Of a stretch of 64,000 nt of DNA, positions 24,615 to 33,136 are shown piece by piece (within the stretch, counting starts at the first letter, position 1; every line of letters starts with the position of its first letter). The stretch is taken from assembly GCA_019636015.1 (NCBI GenBank), contig JAHBYJ010000001.1:62001-126000 (forward strand), written 5' to 3'. Source of the stretch: Parvibaculaceae bacterium. Its GTDB lineage: Bacteria; Pseudomonadota; Alphaproteobacteria; Parvibaculales; Parvibaculaceae. The notes beneath the pieces were generated by a model, which saw nothing but the letters and a program-made list of their open reading frames with translations, made no database searches and was not told the DNA's origin. The position numbers and the translations under genes are program-made.

Positions 24615-24627
24615 AGGGCGATGCGGA

Positions 24628-25539
24628 TTACTCCGCCGCCTGCTTCCGCTCCGCTGCGCGGGCGTGGCCGGCGATGAGTTCCACATAGCGCGGGCAAAGC
24701 TCGGCGGGAAGATCGTGGCCCATGCCCTCGATGACGATGTGTTTGGCACCCGGCACGGAACGCGCCGTGTCCTCGCCGCCTTCCGGGCGCACCAGCGGAT
24801 CGGCATCGCCGTGAATGACGAGGAAAGGCACCGCTACCTTCTTCAGTTCCTCGACGCGCGAGCCGTCGCCGATGATCGCCGCATATTGGCGGACACCGCC
24901 TTCGGGATAATACATGTGGTCATATTCGCGCGCGACGAAGGCATAAAGCTCCTCGTCCGATTTCGGATAGGCCGGGCTTTGATAGACGCGGCGGCCTTTC
25001 ATGCGATGGCGGATCACATCCTCGCGTTCTTCGGAAGCAGGCTGCGCCTGGAGCGCCTTCAGGGCTTCGTCGGTTGCGGGCGGCACCGACGGATTGCCGG
25101 TCGACGACATGATCGAAGTGACGGAGAGAAGGCGCTCGGGGAAATGGATCGCCATGCGCTGCACGATCATGCCGCCCATGGAAATGCCCATCACATGCGC
25201 CTTCTTCAGCCCAAGCGCATCGAGAAGGCCGATCCCGTCCGCCGCCATGTCGGCGAGGCGGTAGGGAATGTCCGGCTTGCGGCCCTCGCGCACGGCGGCG
25301 GCGACATCGGCGACTTTCGGCAGGCCGGAGAACTTCTCCGACTTGCCGACATCGCGATTGTCGTAGCGGATGACGCGGAAGCCTTCGGCGCGAAGACCCT
25401 CCATCAACTCCTCCGGCCAGCTCATCATGGTGGAGGTATAGCCATTGACGAAAAGGATGGGCGTCCCGTCAGCCGGGCCGCGATCCTCGTAATTGATGGT
25501 GATGCCGTTGGCCTTCACCTGCTTCATGTCGACGCCCAT
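24628..25539 (-). CDS. Alpha/beta hydrolase (second of a tandem pair)
   Basis: 303 residues from ATG 25539; GGAG lies upstream, across the stop codon of the preceding gene, indicating translational coupling. The fold is shown by FVNGYTSTMMSWPEEL, RVIRYDNRDVGKSEK, the nucleophile elbow VMGISMGGMIVQR, and GMGHDLP with the catalytic His. It is a cytosolic esterase- or lactonase-type hydrolase. It is a clear paralogue of the adjacent gene (same RVIRYDNRDVG, SMGGMI and GMGHD blocks), so it arose by tandem duplication. Substrate unknown. Confidence 0.87.
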   Translation of the reverse strand: MGVDMKQVKANGITINYEDRGPADGTPILFVNGYTSTMMSWPEELMEGLRAEGFRVIRYDNRDVGKSEKFSGLPKVADVAAAVREGRKPDIPYRLADMAADGIGLLDALGLKKAHVMGISMGGMIVQRMAIHFPERLLSVTSIMSSTGNPSVPPATDEALKALQAQPASEEREDVIRHRMKGRRVYQSPAYPKSDEELYAFVAREYDHMYYPEGGVRQYAAIIGDGSRVEELKKVAVPFLVIHGDADPLVRPEGGEDTARSVPGAKHIVIEGMGHDLPAELCPRYVELIAGHARAAERKQAAE

Positions 25540-25544
25540 GAGGA

Positions 25545-26450
25545 TTACTCCGCCGCCTTCGCCGCCGAAGCGCGCTTTGCCGCCGCTTCGATGGCGTCGG
25601 CGAAGGTGTTGACGAGGGCGAGCGGGAAATCGTGCCCCATGCCGGGGATCACGCGAAGCTCGGCGCCTGGAATATTCGCCGCCGTGTCCTTGCCGCCTTC
25701 GACCGGCACCAGCGGATCGTCCGCGCCATGCAGCACGACGGTGGGGAGCGAGAGCTTCTTCAGCTTTTCGCGCCGGTCGCCATTCGCGACGATGGCGGCC
25801 ATCTGCCGCGCGACGCCGACGGGATAAAGCGAGCGGTTCACATCGCGCGTGACCCACTGGCGGAGCGTTTCGGGATCGGTGCGATATCCGGGGCTGCCGA
25901 TCGTGTTCCAGGCGAGCATGCCGCGCTCGATGGCGGCGGGAATGTCGCCTTCGGGCGCCGGCGTCATCAGGACCGCCATGGCTTCGGGCTTGCCCTGCGG
26001 CACGGCGGGATTGCCGGTCGTCGACATGATGGAGGTGAGCGAGAGCGCGCGCTCCGGATGGTTCGCGGCGACGAGCTGCGCGATCATGCCGCCCATCGAG
26101 GCCCCCACGATATGCGCCTTGCGGATTCCGAGCGCATCGAGAAGGCCAACGGCATCCTTCGCCATTTCATCGAGCGCATAAGGCGCGGTGGCGGTCTTCC
26201 CCGCCATCAGCGCGCCGAAGATCGCCGCCATGTCGGGCATGCCGAGATCGTCGAACTTGTGCGAGAGGCCGACATCGCGGTTGTCATAGCGGATGACGCG
26301 GTAGCCGCGCGAGATGAGCTCCTCGCAAAGCTCCGTAGGCCACATGGTGAGCTGTGCGCCGAGCCCCATGATGAGAAGCACGGTTTCGCGGTCTTCCGGG
26401 CCGAAGCTTTCATATTCGAGATGAATGCCGTTCGATTTGACCTGCGGCAT
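25545..26450 (-). CDS. Alpha/beta hydrolase (first of a tandem pair)
   Basis: 301 residues from ATG 26450, which follows GGGAGG; an upstream in-frame start at 26540 is ignored. Seen are LLIMGLGAQLTMWP (oxyanion region), RVIRYDNRDVGLSHK, the nucleophile elbow IVGASMGGMIAQLV and VIPGMGHDFP. About the length of carboxylesterases of the pimeloyl-ACP-esterase/EstB type. It is co-transcribed with its paralogue downstream and divergent from the DsbA-fold isomerase gene. Substrate unknown. Confidence 0.87.
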   Translation of the reverse strand: MPQVKSNGIHLEYESFGPEDRETVLLIMGLGAQLTMWPTELCEELISRGYRVIRYDNRDVGLSHKFDDLGMPDMAAIFGALMAGKTATAPYALDEMAKDAVGLLDALGIRKAHIVGASMGGMIAQLVAANHPERALSLTSIMSTTGNPAVPQGKPEAMAVLMTPAPEGDIPAAIERGMLAWNTIGSPGYRTDPETLRQWVTRDVNRSLYPVGVARQMAAIVANGDRREKLKKLSLPTVVLHGADDPLVPVEGGKDTAANIPGAELRVIPGMGHDFPLALVNTFADAIEAAAKRASAAKAAE

Positions 26451-26574
26451 GAATGGTCCTCCCTGATGCTTGTTGTTCTGTTGGCTGAACTCTAACAGCG
26501 CCCTTGCGCGCGAGGCGAGCCAAACGCATATTAATGACAAACATTAGAAACAGCCGCGCCGGGAGGCAACAAGC

Positions 26575-27222
26575 ATGACGCTGACCTACGACCTCTTCTG
26601 GTCCTTCCGTTCGCCCTACTCCTATCTGGTGACGAAACGGCTGGTCGCTTTTGAGCGCGACCATGACGTGAAGGCCAATGTGCGGCCGGTCTATCCGATT
26701 GCGGTGCGCATTCCCGGCTTCTTCAAGCAGGTGAACCCGATGTGGCCGCCTTATCTCATGAAGGATACGCGCCGCATCGCCGAGATGGAGGGCCTGCCCT
26801 ACGCCTGGCCCTCGCCGGACCCGATCCTGATGGACATGAAGTCGGGCGAGGTCGCAACCGATCAGCCCTATATCGCGCGGCTGACGCGGGCGGGCGTGCT
26901 GGCGGCGGAACGAGGCCGGGGCCTCGCCTTTCTGGACGAGGTGTCCTCCGTCATTTTCGGCGGCGTGAAGAACTGGCATGAGGGCGACCATCTGCGGAAC
27001 GCCGCAAAACGCGCGGGCCTCGACATGGACGAACTCGACGGGACGGCGGCGAAGGAGGCTGACCGGCTTGAGGCCGCGATCGCGGCAAACGAGGCGGCAC
27101 AGAAGGCAGCAGGCCACTGGGGCGTGCCGCTGATGGCCTTCGAAGGCGAACCCTTTTTCGGCCAGGACCGCGTCGATCATCTGATCTGGCGGATGAAGCA
27201 GCACGGCTTGCGGAAGCGTTAG
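26575..27222 (+). CDS. 2-hydroxychromene-2-carboxylate isomerase / DsbA-fold protein
   Basis: 215 residues with a thioredoxin-like fold interrupted by a helical domain. The N-terminal WSFRSPYSYLV carries Ser13-Pro14 in the place of the DsbA CxxC; this Ser is the glutathione-activating residue in NahD-type isomerases. The end GVPLMAFEGEPFFGQDRVDHL is typical of the family. Such enzymes isomerise glutathione adducts in aromatic breakdown, but many homologues act elsewhere. It overlaps the convergent gene by 4 bases. Confidence 0.82.
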   Translation: MTLTYDLFWSFRSPYSYLVTKRLVAFERDHDVKANVRPVYPIAVRIPGFFKQVNPMWPPYLMKDTRRIAEMEGLPYAWPSPDPILMDMKSGEVATDQPYIARLTRAGVLAAERGRGLAFLDEVSSVIFGGVKNWHEGDHLRNAAKRAGLDMDELDGTAAKEADRLEAAIAANEAAQKAAGHWGVPLMAFEGEPFFGQDRVDHLIWRMKQHGLRKR

Positions 27223-27641
27223 GCCCTGGTGTCGGCAAATGGTTCGGCCACGATCTGCCATTCGTCCTCATAGACGATCCGACCCGGACGCTGCGTTTTG
27301 ATCATCACGACCTTGATCCCGTGCTCCTCGAGAATCCATGCTATCTCACGCATCCGGGAGATGTGTTCCTCCGCCTCGGGCTTGATCCACGAGATGCCGT
27401 GCGAATTCCTGCGCCACGCCCCTTTTGATTTACTACTGTTGAACCGCTCTGGAACCGGCAATCGATCATCGAACCAAGCAATCAACTTGCTGAGGAGATC
27501 GCGATGAACTGCCGACAGAGCGGTCCCATCCAGCAATCCATACGCCTCACTGAAAATGCCGCTCTTCAATCCGGTTTCACCGTCAGCTCGCTCAGTAACA
27601 AAGCGAAGATATATCGGCGCCGCTATGCTGCTTTTCGCCAT
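27219..27641 (-). CDS. Conserved hypothetical protein
   Basis: 140 residues starting MAKSSIAAPIYLRFVTER. It has alternating beta and helical stretches; PERFNSSKSKGAWRRNSHGISWIKPEAEEH (in parts) and MREIAWILEEHGIKVVMIKTQRPGRIVYEDEWQIVAEPF look like conserved blocks that I recall from other proteobacterial hypothetical proteins. No signal peptide or membrane segment. It is three bases after the LuxR gene in the same direction, so it may be an ancient partner of it. Function unknown. Confidence 0.65.
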   Translation of the reverse strand: MAKSSIAAPIYLRFVTERADGETGLKSGIFSEAYGLLDGTALSAVHRDLLSKLIAWFDDRLPVPERFNSSKSKGAWRRNSHGISWIKPEAEEHISRMREIAWILEEHGIKVVMIKTQRPGRIVYEDEWQIVAEPFADTRA

Positions 27642-27643
27642 GA

Positions 27644-28468
27644 CTACTCCCCTCGCACGTTGACCAGCCCAAGCTGCGCCGCAATCGCGACGGCATGGGC
27701 CCGGCTGCGGGCGCCGAGTTTCGCGACGACATTATCCATGTGATAGCGGACCGTTGTCGGTCTGATACCGCTCCGAGCCGCGATCTCCGCTTCGCGTAAG
27801 CCCTGCGCGGCGAGGCGGAGGCAATCCCATTCGCGCGGCGTGAGCGCGGCGCGATGCACCTCGGGCGCGGGCGGATGGCGGGCAAGACGCTCATGCAGCG
27901 CGGCAAAGACGTGACCGGCGGCGAGGAGATGGGGCGCGGCCCATGCCGCAATCTCCCTTGCGTCCTCAAGCACCTGCGGACCGGCGAAGCCGAGCATCGC
28001 GATCCGCGCGTAAGGAAGCCGCACGGGCACGACGACGACCGCGTTGAACCCCTCGGCCCGCATCATGGCCGCGACGCGCTTTTGTTCGCCGCTATAGGGC
28101 GCACGGTGCTTGCGGTGTTCGTCGTAAAGGCTGATCGCGAAGGGCAGATGCTCGAAGCGGCAGCGGATATTGAGGGGCATGCGAAGCGACACGCCGCCTT
28201 CCCACATGGCCGAGACGATTTCCGCCGGCCATCCCTGACGTCGCATGAAGCTGTCCGCCGCCGGGTCGTGAAGCGGGGCGGCGACATCGGGCGTCCAGAT
28301 TGCGCGCGGCATGGCGATAAGTCCGGCCAGCTGCGCAAGCGCCGCTTCGGCGGGGCCGAGCCCACTCGCACGGGCGAGCGCAAGGGAGGCCGCCTGCAGC
28401 GCCGCCGGATCGGCAACTTGATTGGCCGCCGCCTTCTCCGCCCTTGCCTTCGCCCTTCTGGCCGCCAT
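27644..28468 (-). CDS. LuxR-family transcription regulator, autoinducer-binding-like architecture
   Basis: 274 residues from ATG 28468. The first 200 residues form an alpha/beta sensor region (RFEHLPFAISLYDEHRKHRAPYSGEQ in parts) similar in layout to autoinducer-binding domains, though I cannot match all acyl-homoserine-lactone contact residues. The C-terminus has a GerE/LuxR helix-turn-helix: LTPREWDCLRLAAQGLREAEIAARSG (in parts), VRYHMDNVVAKLGARSR. No luxI-type synthase is in the window, so it would be a LuxR solo. It is divergent from the GlpD/lipid-kinase/AGPS-like genes and might control them. Confidence 0.8.
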   Translation of the reverse strand: MAARRAKARAEKAAANQVADPAALQAASLALARASGLGPAEAALAQLAGLIAMPRAIWTPDVAAPLHDPAADSFMRRQGWPAEIVSAMWEGGVSLRMPLNIRCRFEHLPFAISLYDEHRKHRAPYSGEQKRVAAMMRAEGFNAVVVVPVRLPYARIAMLGFAGPQVLEDAREIAAWAAPHLLAAGHVFAALHERLARHPPAPEVHRAALTPREWDCLRLAAQGLREAEIAARSGIRPTTVRYHMDNVVAKLGARSRAHAVAIAAQLGLVNVRGE

Positions 28469-28636
28469 TTCATGACCCTGCAGTTTTCGAGGGGACGCGC
28501 CCCGATTTATATCCGATATTGGAATTGAAAGGCGAGCCGCGGGCCGCGCCTCCGCTGGGGAATGGACCCGGGCGCGAGGGGCCGCTAGCCTCGCTTCCCT
28601 GATCGAGGCCACAGAACCGGACGGACCCCCCATCCC

Positions 28637-30316
28637 ATGAAACGCGACCTGAAAGCGATGAGCACGACCGACTACGACCTCGTGATCGTGGGCGGCGGCA
28701 TCACCGGCGCGAGCACGGCATGGGACGCGGCGCTGCGCGGCCTCAAGGTGGCGCTGCTCGAGAAGGACGATTTCGCCCATGCGACGACGTCAGGCTCATC
28801 GAAGCTCGTCCATGGCGGGCTTCGCTATCTCGTGAATGGCGAGTTCCGCCTGGTGCGCGAGTCGCTGCGCGAACGGCGCATCTGGGAGAATGTCGCGCCG
28901 CATATGGTGCATCCCCTGCCCTTCGTGCTGCCGACCTATGGCTGGGGCATGAGCGGGCCCATCGTCATGAGCATCGGCCTTGCGCTTTACGACCTCCTCT
29001 CCTTCGACCGCAACTGGCTCTCCGACGACGACAAGAAGCTGCCGGGCTTCAAGCGCATCTCGAAGGGCAAGGCGCTCGACCTGATGCCCTCGCTGAAGCG
29101 CGAGAATCTGACAGGCGCAATGATCTATTACGACTGCCAGATGCACGCGCCGGAACGGCTCTGCCTCGAATGCATCGAAGGCGCTGCGGAATATGGCGCC
29201 GACGCCGCGAACTACGCCGAAGTGACGGGTTTCACGACCGAAGCCTCGATGAAGCGCGGCGTGAAAGTCTCCGGCGTCACTGTGCTCGACAAGCTGACGG
29301 GCGACACGCACACGATCAAGGGCCGCGTGGTCGTGAATGCGGCGGGGCCCTGGGCCGACAAGACCATGGCGCTGGTGGACGAGACGCCGGCGCGCCGCCT
29401 CATCCGCTCCAAGGGCATCCACATCATCACGCGCGATCTTTCCGGCAGTAACGCGCTCGCCATCAAGTCGGAACTTGGCGGACACTTCTTCGTCATTCCC
29501 TGGCGCGGCCACACCATCATCGGCACGACGGACACGGTGTTCGAGGAGGACCCGGACGATCTCGGCGTGACGGAGCGCGACATCGAGAATTTCCTGATCG
29601 TCGTGAATGACGGATTGCCAGGGCTGAACCTGACCCGCAAGGACGTGCTGCATTTCTATGCGGGGCTCAGACCGCTGGTCGACACGACGCCGCAGCAAGT
29701 AGACGGCTCGCCGCTCCCCAAGGACAGCTACAATGCAAGCCGCGCGGCGGAAGTCTTCGACCATGGCGCCGAGGAAGCGATCGACGGATTGATTTCGGCG
29801 ATCGGCGGCAAATGGACGACCTCGCGCCACCTCGCCGAACAGGTGGTGGACCTTGCGCTGAAGAAGCTCGGACAGACGGCCGCCTGCGAGACGCATTGCA
29901 CGCCGGTCTATGGCGGTGAAATCGGACGCCTGAAAAGCTATGTCGCGCGCCAGCAGAAGCGGCACGCACATCTCGCGCCGGAGATAGTCGCGAACCTCGT
30001 CGACTTCTATGGCAGCCGCATCGGCGAGGTGCTCGCGACGGCGGACGAACGGCAGGGCGAGCGCGAGGAACTGCTGCGCCGTCTTTCGCCCGGAACCAAT
30101 GTCATCGGCGCGCAGGTGGTTCATGCCGTGCGGCACGAAATGGCGCTTCATCTGGAAGACGTCGTCTTCCGCCGCACAGGGCTTGGCACGCTCGGGCATC
30201 CGGGCGTGCCCGCGATCGCGCAGGCCGCCGAGCTGATGCGGCGCGAACTCGGCTGGGACGAGACGGAGCTTGCGCGCGAGATTGCCGGGACCGTGCGGCA
30301 ATTCGATACGGTCTGA
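28637..30316 (+). CDS. glpD: FAD-dependent glycerol-3-phosphate dehydrogenase (GlpD-like)
   Basis: 559 residues. The FAD-binding GGGITG is at residues 19-24, followed by SSKLVHGGLRYL, a hallmark of GlpD, and the C-terminal domain with RHEMALHLEDVVFRRTGLG. It oxidises sn-glycerol 3-phosphate to dihydroxyacetone phosphate at the inner membrane and passes electrons to quinone. ATG 28637 is used; ATG 28658 is equally possible. No glpF, glpK or glpR is nearby; instead a lipid-kinase-like and an alkyl-DHAP-synthase-like gene follow, 29 and 19 bases apart. That context suggests a role in ether-lipid or phospholipid metabolism rather than glycerol uptake. Confidence 0.88.
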   Translation: MKRDLKAMSTTDYDLVIVGGGITGASTAWDAALRGLKVALLEKDDFAHATTSGSSKLVHGGLRYLVNGEFRLVRESLRERRIWENVAPHMVHPLPFVLPTYGWGMSGPIVMSIGLALYDLLSFDRNWLSDDDKKLPGFKRISKGKALDLMPSLKRENLTGAMIYYDCQMHAPERLCLECIEGAAEYGADAANYAEVTGFTTEASMKRGVKVSGVTVLDKLTGDTHTIKGRVVVNAAGPWADKTMALVDETPARRLIRSKGIHIITRDLSGSNALAIKSELGGHFFVIPWRGHTIIGTTDTVFEEDPDDLGVTERDIENFLIVVNDGLPGLNLTRKDVLHFYAGLRPLVDTTPQQVDGSPLPKDSYNASRAAEVFDHGAEEAIDGLISAIGGKWTTSRHLAEQVVDLALKKLGQTAACETHCTPVYGGEIGRLKSYVARQQKRHAHLAPEIVANLVDFYGSRIGEVLATADERQGEREELLRRLSPGTNVIGAQVVHAVRHEMALHLEDVVFRRTGLGTLGHPGVPAIAQAAELMRRELGWDETELAREIAGTVRQFDTV

Positions 30317-30345
30317 GAAAAAGAACAAAGACAGGGGAGGAGATC

Positions 30346-31305
30346 ATGGTCGGGGGGATGCCGCATGTTGCAGCCATCGTGAACCCGCGCTCCGGCGGCG
30401 GCCGCACGGGCCGCGCCTGGCGCGTGATCGCGGAGACGCTGGAGAAGGAGCTGGGCCCCATCCGAACGCATTTCACAGGCGGTCCCTCGACGCCGCACTA
30501 CCTTCCCGCCGCCGAACTCGCGCAGCAGGCGCTGCATGACAATGCGCAGCTTGTGATCGCGGTGGGCGGCGACGGCACCATCGACGAAGTGGTGAACGGA
30601 TTTTTCGAGGCCGGCGCGCAGATCAATCCGGACGCGCATCTCGCCGTGCTGAACGCAGGCACCGGCGGCGACTTCCGCCGAACCTTCGACCTGCCGCAGG
30701 ATGCCATCGAAGGCGTGAAGCGCATCGCCAAAGGAACCACGCGCCAGATCGACATTGGCCGCCTCACCTTCATCGCCCATGACGGGCAGGAGAAGGATCG
30801 CTATTTCAACAATATTGCGAGCTTCGGCCTGTCGGGCGAAACGGTGCATGCGGTGAACAACGCCACCTGGCAGAAATCGCTCGGCGGCAATTTCGTCTTC
30901 ACATGGGGTTCGCTCGTGACGGCGCTCCGCCACAAGACGAGGCCCGTGCGCATCACCACCGATCACGGCTTTGAGACGGTGGCGAATATCGGCCTCGCGG
31001 CGGTGGCGAACGGGCGCTATTTCGGCAGCGGCATGAAGGTTGCGCCGGACGCCGAGCCCGATGACGGTTTGTTCGACCTCGTCATCATGCGCGATCTCGG
31101 ATTCATGGACCTGCTGACGGGCTCGGGAAACCTGCGCGACGGCACGCATGTGAACGGGCCGAAGGTGACGGTGACGCGCGCGCGGACCGTAACCGCAGTG
31201 CCGCTAGGAACGGAGCCCGTTCTCATCGATGTGGATGGCGAGGGGCCGGGACGGCTGCCGGCCCATTTCGAGATACTCCCCGGCGCGATCACGCTGCGCT
31301 GCTGA
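30346..31305 (+). CDS. Diacylglycerol kinase-family (DAGK/YegS-like) lipid kinase
   Basis: 319 residues. VAAIVNPRSGGGRTGRAW and AVGGDGTIDEVVNGFFE form the NTP-binding site of the DAGK catalytic domain; VLNAGTGGDFRR follows as expected. These soluble kinases phosphorylate diacylglycerol or related lipids (sphingosine, alkylglycerols). A strong GGGGAGGAG precedes ATG 30346. It is the middle gene of three closely spaced genes, between GlpD and the AGPS-like oxidoreductase. Alkylglycerol or diacylglycerol is the likely substrate by context, which is inference. Confidence 0.88.
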   Translation: MVGGMPHVAAIVNPRSGGGRTGRAWRVIAETLEKELGPIRTHFTGGPSTPHYLPAAELAQQALHDNAQLVIAVGGDGTIDEVVNGFFEAGAQINPDAHLAVLNAGTGGDFRRTFDLPQDAIEGVKRIAKGTTRQIDIGRLTFIAHDGQEKDRYFNNIASFGLSGETVHAVNNATWQKSLGGNFVFTWGSLVTALRHKTRPVRITTDHGFETVANIGLAAVANGRYFGSGMKVAPDAEPDDGLFDLVIMRDLGFMDLLTGSGNLRDGTHVNGPKVTVTRARTVTAVPLGTEPVLIDVDGEGPGRLPAHFEILPGAITLRC

Positions 31306-31324
31306 ACAGAAGAAGGCGAGAAAC

Positions 31325-32995
31325 ATGACCATCGACCGGACAACGCTGCGCTGGAACGGCTGGGGCCCCGCGAAACAGGAGAACCCGCTGCCCTCGGATT
31401 CGCCGAAATGGGAGTGGATACAGGAATCGCTCGGCCTCTCGCGGCTCGCTTCCACGCCCGCCGCCCCTCTTTCCTCGATCCGCCTGCCGCAGTGCCGGAT
31501 TTCGGAAGCATCGCTCGAGAAGCTGCGCGGCATTGTCGGTCCGAACCAGCTTCGCACCGATGATTACGAACGCGCCTTCCATGCGCGCGGCAAGTCCTAT
31601 CACGACCTTCTCTATGTTCGCGCGGGCAAGCTCGACATGGCGCCGGACGCCGTGGCCTATCCACGCAGCGCCGATGAAGCGCTCGCCGTGGTGAAACTCT
31701 GCGCGGAGGAGGACATCGCGCTTGTGCCCTTCGGCGGCGGCTCCTCGGTCGTCGGCGGCGTCAACGCCATGGCGAAGTCGCTCGGCGGCGCGGTGCTGAC
31801 GCTCGACACGACGCTGATGAAGCGCATCGTCCAGATCGACAAGATGTCCATGACGGCACGCATCGAAGCGGGCATATACGGGCCCGAACTCGAGGAGCAG
31901 TTGCAGGCGCATGGCGTGACGCTGGGCCATTATCCGCAAAGCTTCCCCTATTCGACGCTCGGCGGCTGGATCGCCGCGCGCGGCGCGGGCCAGCAGTCGA
32001 ACCGCTATGGCAAGGCGGAGAAATGGCTCGTCTCGGCAAAACTCGCAACGCCCAAGGGCTTCTGGACGACGGAGGCGACGCCCGCAAGCGCAGCCGGCCC
32101 GAACCTCAACCAGCTCGTCGCAGGCTCGGAGGGCATTCTCGGCGTCATCGTGGAAGCGACGGTGAAGATCCACGACCTGCCGGAGCGCAAGGACTATCGC
32201 GGCTATCTCTTCAAGAGCTTCGCCGCCGGCGTCGACGCCGCGCGACGCATCAACCATGCAGAAATTCCGGTCGCCATGGTGCGCCTTTCCGATGCGCCGG
32301 AGACCTATTTCTTCCAGACCTTCTCATCTTCCGGCAGCGGCGGGCTGAAGTCGAAGCTGCAATCGGCCTACCTCAAGATGAAAGGCTTCAACGAAACGCC
32401 TTGCCTCATGCTGATCGGCCATGAAGGCCCGAAGGAAACGGTGATCTGGGCGCAGGAGCAGACGGAGGAGATCTGCAAACGCCAGGGCGCGCTGGCGCTC
32501 GGCACGGGACCCGGCAAACGCTGGTATCACGGCCGCTTCGACAGCCCCGCGATCCGCGACCCGATGATGGACCGGGGCCTCGGCGTCGACACGCTCGAAA
32601 CCTCGACCCGCTGGTCGAACATCACGAACTTGCATGAGAAGGTGACAGCGGCGATCGCCGAGGCGATGGCGGCGCATATGCCCGAGCAGCATGCGCGTGG
32701 CATCGTCATGGGGCATGTAAGCCATTCCTATCCGGACGGCGCCAGCCTCTATTTCACCTTCATCTTCCCGCGCCAGCTCGACCGCGAAGTGGAGCAATGG
32801 CAGGCGATCAAGCGCGCCGCCTCCGACGCGATCCTGATGAATGGCGGCACGATCAGCCATCACCATGGCGTCGGCCTCGACCACGCGCCCTGGCTAGCGG
32901 AAGAAAAGGGAGAGATCGGCTTTGCGCTGCTGAAAGCGACAAAGCGCGAGATGGACCCGAAAGGCGTGATGAATCCGGGAAAGCTGCTTGGGTAG
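31325..32995 (+). CDS. Alkyldihydroxyacetonephosphate synthase-like FAD enzyme (AGPS-like)
   Basis: 556 residues of the FAD-linked oxidase (VAO) superfamily. N-terminal RWNGWG (residues 9-14) and C-terminal SHHHGVGLDHAPWL are blocks known from eukaryotic alkylglycerone-phosphate synthase, the enzyme that swaps the acyl chain of acyl-DHAP for a fatty alcohol to form the ether bond. The FAD loop is PFGGGSSVVGGVNA, and the protein ends DPKGVMNPGKLLG as the family does. GlpD next door makes DHAP. ATG 31325 is preceded by AAGGCGAG. A bacterial homologue could instead oxidise a hydroxy acid or lipid; the AGPS-specific blocks favour ether-lipid chemistry. Confidence 0.82.
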   Translation: MTIDRTTLRWNGWGPAKQENPLPSDSPKWEWIQESLGLSRLASTPAAPLSSIRLPQCRISEASLEKLRGIVGPNQLRTDDYERAFHARGKSYHDLLYVRAGKLDMAPDAVAYPRSADEALAVVKLCAEEDIALVPFGGGSSVVGGVNAMAKSLGGAVLTLDTTLMKRIVQIDKMSMTARIEAGIYGPELEEQLQAHGVTLGHYPQSFPYSTLGGWIAARGAGQQSNRYGKAEKWLVSAKLATPKGFWTTEATPASAAGPNLNQLVAGSEGILGVIVEATVKIHDLPERKDYRGYLFKSFAAGVDAARRINHAEIPVAMVRLSDAPETYFFQTFSSSGSGGLKSKLQSAYLKMKGFNETPCLMLIGHEGPKETVIWAQEQTEEICKRQGALALGTGPGKRWYHGRFDSPAIRDPMMDRGLGVDTLETSTRWSNITNLHEKVTAAIAEAMAAHMPEQHARGIVMGHVSHSYPDGASLYFTFIFPRQLDREVEQWQAIKRAASDAILMNGGTISHHHGVGLDHAPWLAEEKGEIGFALLKATKREMDPKGVMNPGKLLG

Positions 32996-33023
32996 CCCTT
33001 CCTTGCTGTCCACAAATACAAGG

Positions 33024-33110
33024 ATGTCATTCCGGCGAAAGCCGGGATCCATCTGACGTCACGCGCAACTCGCAAGAGCCCTTGGACCCCGGCTTTCGCC
33101 GGGGTGACAC
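33024..33110. repeat. Mirrored pair of palindromic elements (BIME-like)
   Basis: ATGTCATTCCGGC-GAAA-GCCGGGATCCA is followed, 30 bases on, by TTGGACCCCGGC-TTTC-GCCGGGGTGACAC in the opposite orientation. Same core and flanks as the pairs at 22.1 and 38.9 kb. It fills the gap between the convergent AGPS-like and SulP genes. Confidence 0.8.
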
Positions 33111-33136
33111 CTGTGGTTGGCAAGTCCCTTGCCGTC

